Source of the DNA: Candidatus Accumulibacter similis
Lineage (GTDB): Bacteria > Pseudomonadota > Gammaproteobacteria > Burkholderiales > Rhodocyclaceae
DNA length: 64,000 nt
Direction of reading: 5' to 3'
Assembly (NCBI GenBank): GCA_013347225.1
Contig: CP054595.1
Coordinates: 2,848,415-2,912,414 of the forward strand
Below are positions 60,427-64,000 of this stretch, piece by piece. Every line of letters starts with the position of its first letter. Position 1 is the stretch's first letter. Below the pieces are notes generated by a model. That model worked only from the letters and a program-made list of their open reading frames with translations, was not told the origin of the DNA and did no database searches. The position numbers and the translations under genes were made by a program.

Positions 60427-61823
60427 TCCAGCTCGCCGGCAGATCCCTGACCACCCGGCTGACGCTGCTGTTCGCCAGCGTTTCGACGGTGGTCCTGCTG
60501 CTGCTTGGCCTGCTGGTCGGCATCCTCGTCGAGCGTCACTTCGTCGAGATGGATCTGGTGCTGCTGCAGGGCAAACTCGAACTGGTCCGCCATGCGTTCG
60601 CGCACGCGCCTGCGCCGCTTGCCGGCGGCGACCTCGGCCAGCGCCTCGACGCCGCGCTGGTGGGGCACCATGATCTGGCCGTCGAGGTCCGGCGCGGCGA
60701 CGGGACGCTCCTCTATTCCTCGGGTGACGCTGCCGTGCCGCCACTCCTGCTGGCGCCACGCGCTGACGGCGCCGAGGCGCTCGGCTGGCAAGCGGCCGAC
60801 GGCCGCCGCTATCGGGGCATCAGCGGAGTCGTTGCGCCGGCGATGGCCGGTGACGCAGGCGCGACGGTGGCGGTGGCGATCGACCTCAGCCACCATGAAC
60901 ACTTCATGCGCTCGTTCCGCCGGGCGCTGTGGACGATGGTCGCTCTGGCGGCGCTGCTGTCCGGCTTCCTCGGCTGGATGGTGGCACGGCGCGGGCTGGC
61001 ACCGCTGCGCGACATCTGCAGCGTTGCCGCCGGCATCACGGCCAACCGGCTGGATCAGCGGCTGACGGCGGCGGCGATTCCGCAGGAGCTGGCGGAAGTG
61101 GTGCAGACGCTCAACGAGATGCTGGCACGCCTGGAGGAGTCGTTTCGCCGCCTTGCCAACTTCTCTTCAGACCTCGCACACGAACTGCGCACACCGGTCT
61201 CGAACCTGCTGACGCAGACGCAGGTGACGTTGGCGAGGGAGCGCTCGGCAGACGAGTACCAGGATGTCCTGGCGTCGAATGCCGAGGAGCTCGAGCGACT
61301 GGCGCGGACCGTCGCCGACATGCTGTTTCTCGCCAGGGCGGACAACGATCTGTTGGTGCCGCATCGCGAAATGATCGATCTCGCTGACGAAGTGGCGAGC
61401 CTGTTCGACTTCTATGAGGCTCTGGCGGAGGACAAGGGGCTGCATCTGCAGGTCTCCGGATCGGCCGTCGTCTGTGGCGACCGGCTGATGCTCCGGCGCG
61501 CCATCGGCAACCTGCTGTCCAATGCCGTTCGCCACACACCGCCGGGTGGGCGGGTCACGGTCCGTCTCGAAGATGCGGCCGCGGGCGAGGCCGTTGTCAG
61601 CGTCGTCAATGGCGGCGAGACGATTGCCGCCGAACAGTTGCCGCGTCTGTTCGACCGCTTCTGGCGAGTCGACAGCTCCCGCCAGCATGGGGGGGAAGGC
61701 GCCGGTCTCGGGCTGGCGATCACGCGCTCGATCGCGCGGGCACACCAGGGAGACGTCGGCGTCTCCTCCGAAAACGGGGTGACGACTTTCGCGCTGCGAC
61801 TTCCTGCCCATCACGGCGCCTGA
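60423..61823 (+). CDS. Heavy-metal sensor histidine kinase (CusS-like)
   Basis: 466 aa. Two membrane helices (about 14-35 and 166-186) flank a periplasmic sensor. HAMP, then HisKA with [15 protein letters not shown], and HATPase with [25 protein letters not shown] and [13 protein letters not shown]. The layout and the length match CusS/CopS kinases. ATG overlaps the response regulator's stop by 4 bp, so the pair is co-expressed. The periplasmic part lacks an obvious Met/His metal motif, so the ligand is uncertain. Confidence 0.92.
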   Translation: MIQLAGRSLTTRLTLLFASVSTVVLLLLGLLVGILVERHFVEMDLVLLQGKLELVRHAFAHAPAPLAGGDLGQRLDAALVGHHDLAVEVRRGDGTLLYSSGDAAVPPLLLAPRADGAEALGWQAADGRRYRGISGVVAPAMAGDAGATVAVAIDLSHHEHFMRSFRRALWTMVALAALLSGFLGWMVARRGLAPLRDICSVAAGITANRLDQRLTAAAIPQELAEVVQTLNEMLARLEESFRRLANFSSDLAHELRTPVSNLLTQTQVTLARERSADEYQDVLASNAEELERLARTVADMLFLARADNDLLVPHREMIDLADEVASLFDFYEALAEDKGLHLQVSGSAVVCGDRLMLRRAIGNLLSNAVRHTPPGGRVTVRLEDAAAGEAVVSVVNGGETIAAEQLPRLFDRFWRVDSSRQHGGEGAGLGLAITRSIARAHQGDVGVSSENGVTTFALRLPAHHGA

Positions 61824-62152
61824 AGCACTGGTGCAGCGGTCGTCGCGAGCAATCGCGGATGCAACTGGCGGACGACCGACGAACGGTGTCGAGGGTGCAG
61901 TCAAAGCCCGGCCGGGAAACCGTCCGCGATGCGGGCGGGTGCTGGTGGCGCGTGCTCCGCACGACCCGGGTGCGCTGGCTTGCCGCCCGGAGGTTTCGCC
62001 GCTGGCAGGGCCCGAGTTGCTGGCGCTGTTGGCCGTCGTGCGGTGCTGCAGCGCTTGGCGATCGTGCCGCATGTCGCTAAACTGCGTCCTCTCGGAACCA
62101 GCAATCAACCCGCGCCGCCGCGGTGGCGCCCAACCTCTGGAGCCCAGTGCAA
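61824..62152. other. 329-bp intergenic stretch without a gene
   Basis: GC-rich, with only Arg-rich shadow frames. No hairpin or promoter stands out. It should carry the promoter of the following phospholipase D-like gene. Confidence 0.4.
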
Positions 62153-63244
62153 ATGCATCGTGCCCTCATCGTTCTGCCGGATGACACGGGCCAACCGATC
62201 GTTGACGCCATCGACGCGGCCCGGCAGTCGATTCGAATCAAGATGTTCCTCTTTTCAGACCCGTCGCTGCTGGCGGCGGTGGTCGCTGCGCAGCAGCGTG
62301 GCGTCAGGGTACGGGTGATGCTGAACCCGGCACGCCGCAGCGGCGAAGCGGAAAACAAGGCGAGCCGCAAGATGCTCGAGGACGCTGGCGTCGAGGTGGC
62401 CGACAGCAATCCCGCCTTCGACATCACGCACGAGAAGTCGCTGGTCGTCGACGACGAGACGGCCTTCGTGCACTCACTCAACTGGGAAACGAAAAACCTC
62501 ACAGTGACGCGCGACTACGCCGTCGTGACTTCGCACCGGCACGAGGTGGATGAGATCGCCCAGTGCTTCGATGCCGACTGGGCGCGCGAAAAATTCGATC
62601 CGGGCGAGGAGTCGCACCTGATCTGGTGCAACACCAACGGTCGCAACCGCATCGCGCGTTTCATCGACGCCGCCAGCGAGTCGCTCTTCCTGCAGAACGA
62701 GCGCTATCAGGACGAGGTGATCATCGAGCGGCTGGTGCGCGCCACCCGCCGCGGCGTCAAGCTGCATGTTCTGGCGCGACCGATGCATTTTCTGAAGGCC
62801 GGCAAACTGGTCGAGGGGGTCGAGGGATTGCGCATCCTCGAGGACCTCGGGGCCAAGGTGCACCGCCTCAAGGGACTCAAGCTGCATGCGAAGATGATGC
62901 TCGCCGATGGCAAGCGGGCGATCATCGGCTCGATCAACCTGGCTCCCGGCAGCTTCGACAGCCGCCGCGAACTGGCCATCGATGTGCACGACGAGGCGGT
63001 CGTCAAGCGGCTCAGGGAGGTGGTCGATCGGGACTGGCACAACTCGCGGCCGCTCGATCTCTCGGACGAAGGACTGCTCGCCGACCTTGCCGAGGACGAG
63101 CCCGACGTGGCGGAAATGCTGGCCCTCGAAGCGCCGCACGACACCTCGGCCGAGCATCACCGCCGCGGCAGCGACGAGGGACATGACGGGCACGCAGAGC
63201 ACGGCGGGCACGGGCATAACGGTCACAAGCATCACGGGGGTTAG
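62153..63244 (+). CDS. Phospholipase D-like protein with His-rich C-terminal tail
   Basis: 363 aa from ATG 62153; a GTG 30 bp upstream is possible. Two PLD (HxK) half-sites are visible: THEKSLVVDD and, after LVRATRRGVKLHVLARP, KLHAKMMLADGKRAIIGSINLAPGS. This organisation matches cardiolipin-synthase- or Nuc-like PLD phosphodiesterases; the first half-site is typical (HxKxxxxD), the second also. No membrane helix is present, unlike cardiolipin synthase. The last 35 residues are His/Gly/Asp-rich (HDGHAEHGGHGHNGHKHHGG), a probable metal-binding tail. Substrate unknown. Confidence 0.85.
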   Translation: MHRALIVLPDDTGQPIVDAIDAARQSIRIKMFLFSDPSLLAAVVAAQQRGVRVRVMLNPARRSGEAENKASRKMLEDAGVEVADSNPAFDITHEKSLVVDDETAFVHSLNWETKNLTVTRDYAVVTSHRHEVDEIAQCFDADWAREKFDPGEESHLIWCNTNGRNRIARFIDAASESLFLQNERYQDEVIIERLVRATRRGVKLHVLARPMHFLKAGKLVEGVEGLRILEDLGAKVHRLKGLKLHAKMMLADGKRAIIGSINLAPGSFDSRRELAIDVHDEAVVKRLREVVDRDWHNSRPLDLSDEGLLADLAEDEPDVAEMLALEAPHDTSAEHHRRGSDEGHDGHAEHGGHGHNGHKHHGG

Positions 63245-63335
63245 CCACCGCTGCCGGCGCAGACAACGGCGCTGCGGCACCGGGTCGAGCGCCGCCGAGG
63301 ATTTTCATACCACACTCAAACAGGAGAGAACGCTG

Positions 63336-63845
63336 ATGAGCAACCTGATCGTAGTCGCTTATGATGACCAGTTCCAGGCAGAGGAAGTCCGCACGAAGCT
63401 GCGCAGGCTGCAGCAGGACTACCTGATCGACCTCGAGGACGCCGTGGTGGCGGTCAAGGACGGGAATGGAAAGGTCAAGCTGCACCAGATGTACAACCTG
63501 ACTGCGAGCGGCGCTCTGAGCGGTGGTTTCTGGGGAACGCTGGTCGGTCTCATCTTCATGAATCCGCTGCTGGGTCTGGCCGTCGGCGCCGGCGCCGGCG
63601 CCGTCAGCGGTGCCTTGGCCGACGTCGGCATCAACGATGACTTCATGAAGGATCTGGCTGCCACCTTCAAGAATGGCAGTTCGGTGCTCTTCGTCCTCGT
63701 CCGCAAGGCAACTCCCGACAAGGTCCTCGAAGAATTGCAGGGCACCGGTGGCAAGGTCATCAAGACCTCGCTGACGCACGAGGAGGAAACCAAGCTGCAG
63801 GCCGTTCTCGACAACGCGCAGACTTCTGCAGGTGGCGAGGGCTGA
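63336..63845 (+). CDS. DUF1269 small membrane protein
   Basis: 169 aa; ATG 63336 with AGGAG 8-11 nt upstream. LIVVAYDDQFQAEEVRTKLRRLQQDYLIDLEDAVVAVKDG is the N-terminal strand-helix of DUF1269, followed by a Gly-rich hydrophobic segment (GALSGGFWGTLVGLIFMNPLLGLAVGAGAGAVSGALADVGI) and a SVLFVLVRKATPDKVLEEL end. Members are membrane-associated and often found with stress genes; the role is unknown. Stand-alone, 91 bp after the PLD gene. Confidence 0.9.
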   Translation: MSNLIVVAYDDQFQAEEVRTKLRRLQQDYLIDLEDAVVAVKDGNGKVKLHQMYNLTASGALSGGFWGTLVGLIFMNPLLGLAVGAGAGAVSGALADVGINDDFMKDLAATFKNGSSVLFVLVRKATPDKVLEELQGTGGKVIKTSLTHEEETKLQAVLDNAQTSAGGEG

Positions 63846-63877
63846 AGCGGACGGGCTGGAGCCTGGCGAAGCGGATC

Positions 63878-64000
63878 ATGCACAGACGTCACTTCCTTCC
63901 CGGCATCATGCTGATCGCGACCCTGGCCGCAGCCCAGCCGGTCTACGAAAGCCGTGACCGGGACGGTCCGGTCTTCTCCGACACGCCGAGCCCGGGCGCC
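63878..64000 (+). CDS. Start of a secreted DUF4124-like protein (cut by window end)
   Basis: ATG 63878; the first 41 residues are visible. FLPGIMLIATLAAAQPV is a signal peptide, then YESRDRDGPVFSDTPSPG resembles the DUF4124 start (Y.s.D.dG...SDTPp.G). No stop in the window. Confidence 0.55.
   Translation, partial: MHRRHFLPGIMLIATLAAAQPVYESRDRDGPVFSDTPSPGA

Overview
The window is GC-rich DNA of a betaproteobacterial type. The dense polyhydroxyalkanoate (PHA) locus, the giant repeat-rich surface proteins and the many NACHT/STAND-type NTPases resemble polyphosphate-accumulating organisms such as 'Candidatus Accumulibacter'. That assignment is inference from gene content: no rRNA or other phylogenetic marker is present. 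I saw no tRNA, rRNA, CRISPR array or complete insertion sequence.

Layout. (1) 1-3.8 kb, minus strand: the C-terminal part of a giant Ig/cadherin-like plus RHS-type surface protein with no usable start, ending upstream in a 21-bp tandem repeat. (2) 3.9-5.7 kb: one conserved 226-aa protein of unknown function and a long gene-poor stretch. (3) 5.7-11.1 kb, plus strand, lower GC: an acquired island with a NYN-domain RNase-like protein, a type II restriction-modification set (cytosine-5 methylase, PD-(D/E)xK nuclease, Vsr) and an overlapping pair of a DUF4062 protein and a SAM methyltransferase. (4) 11.1-19.4 kb, minus: a giant LEPR/VCBS/CARDB surface protein cut off in its 11th CARDB domain, next to the island. 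The island may have split one ancestral giant gene. (5) 19.6-27.7 kb: HTH regulator, AcuI-type reductase, toxin-antitoxin remnant, cell-wall-hydrolase-like protein, a frameshifted hybrid sensor kinase, and a mosaic of gene fragments copied from neighbouring loci.

(6) 27.7-46.7 kb is the most unusual part. It holds a CHAT-protease/STAND/TPR protein with 14 almost identical 41-aa repeats, paired with a 266-aa protein of unknown function; a divergent 1807-aa eCIS-type DUF4157 protein that also carries a metallo-beta-lactamase fold; and a tightly coupled three-gene minus-strand operon (TIR-SIR2-like protein, nSTAND NTPase, HEAT-repeat membrane protein) with 4-bp overlaps at both junctions. The CHAT pair and the TIR-SIR2 operon both look like immune or cell-death systems and are the best candidates here for something undescribed.

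(7) 46.9-57.3 kb is core-like metabolism: iron-type alcohol dehydrogenase with an ABM monooxygenase, a GcvR-like ACT regulator, a class I PHA synthase, then a divergent cluster of short-chain dehydrogenase, thiolase, two MaoC hot-dog proteins, PhaE and class III PhaC. Together they could take acyl-CoA to 3-hydroxyacyl-CoA and polymerise it. (8) 57.5-64 kb: HD-GYP protein, DUF3047 exported protein, a CusR/CusS-like two-component system, a phospholipase D-like protein with a His-rich tail, a DUF1269 membrane protein and the start of a secreted protein cut by the window edge.
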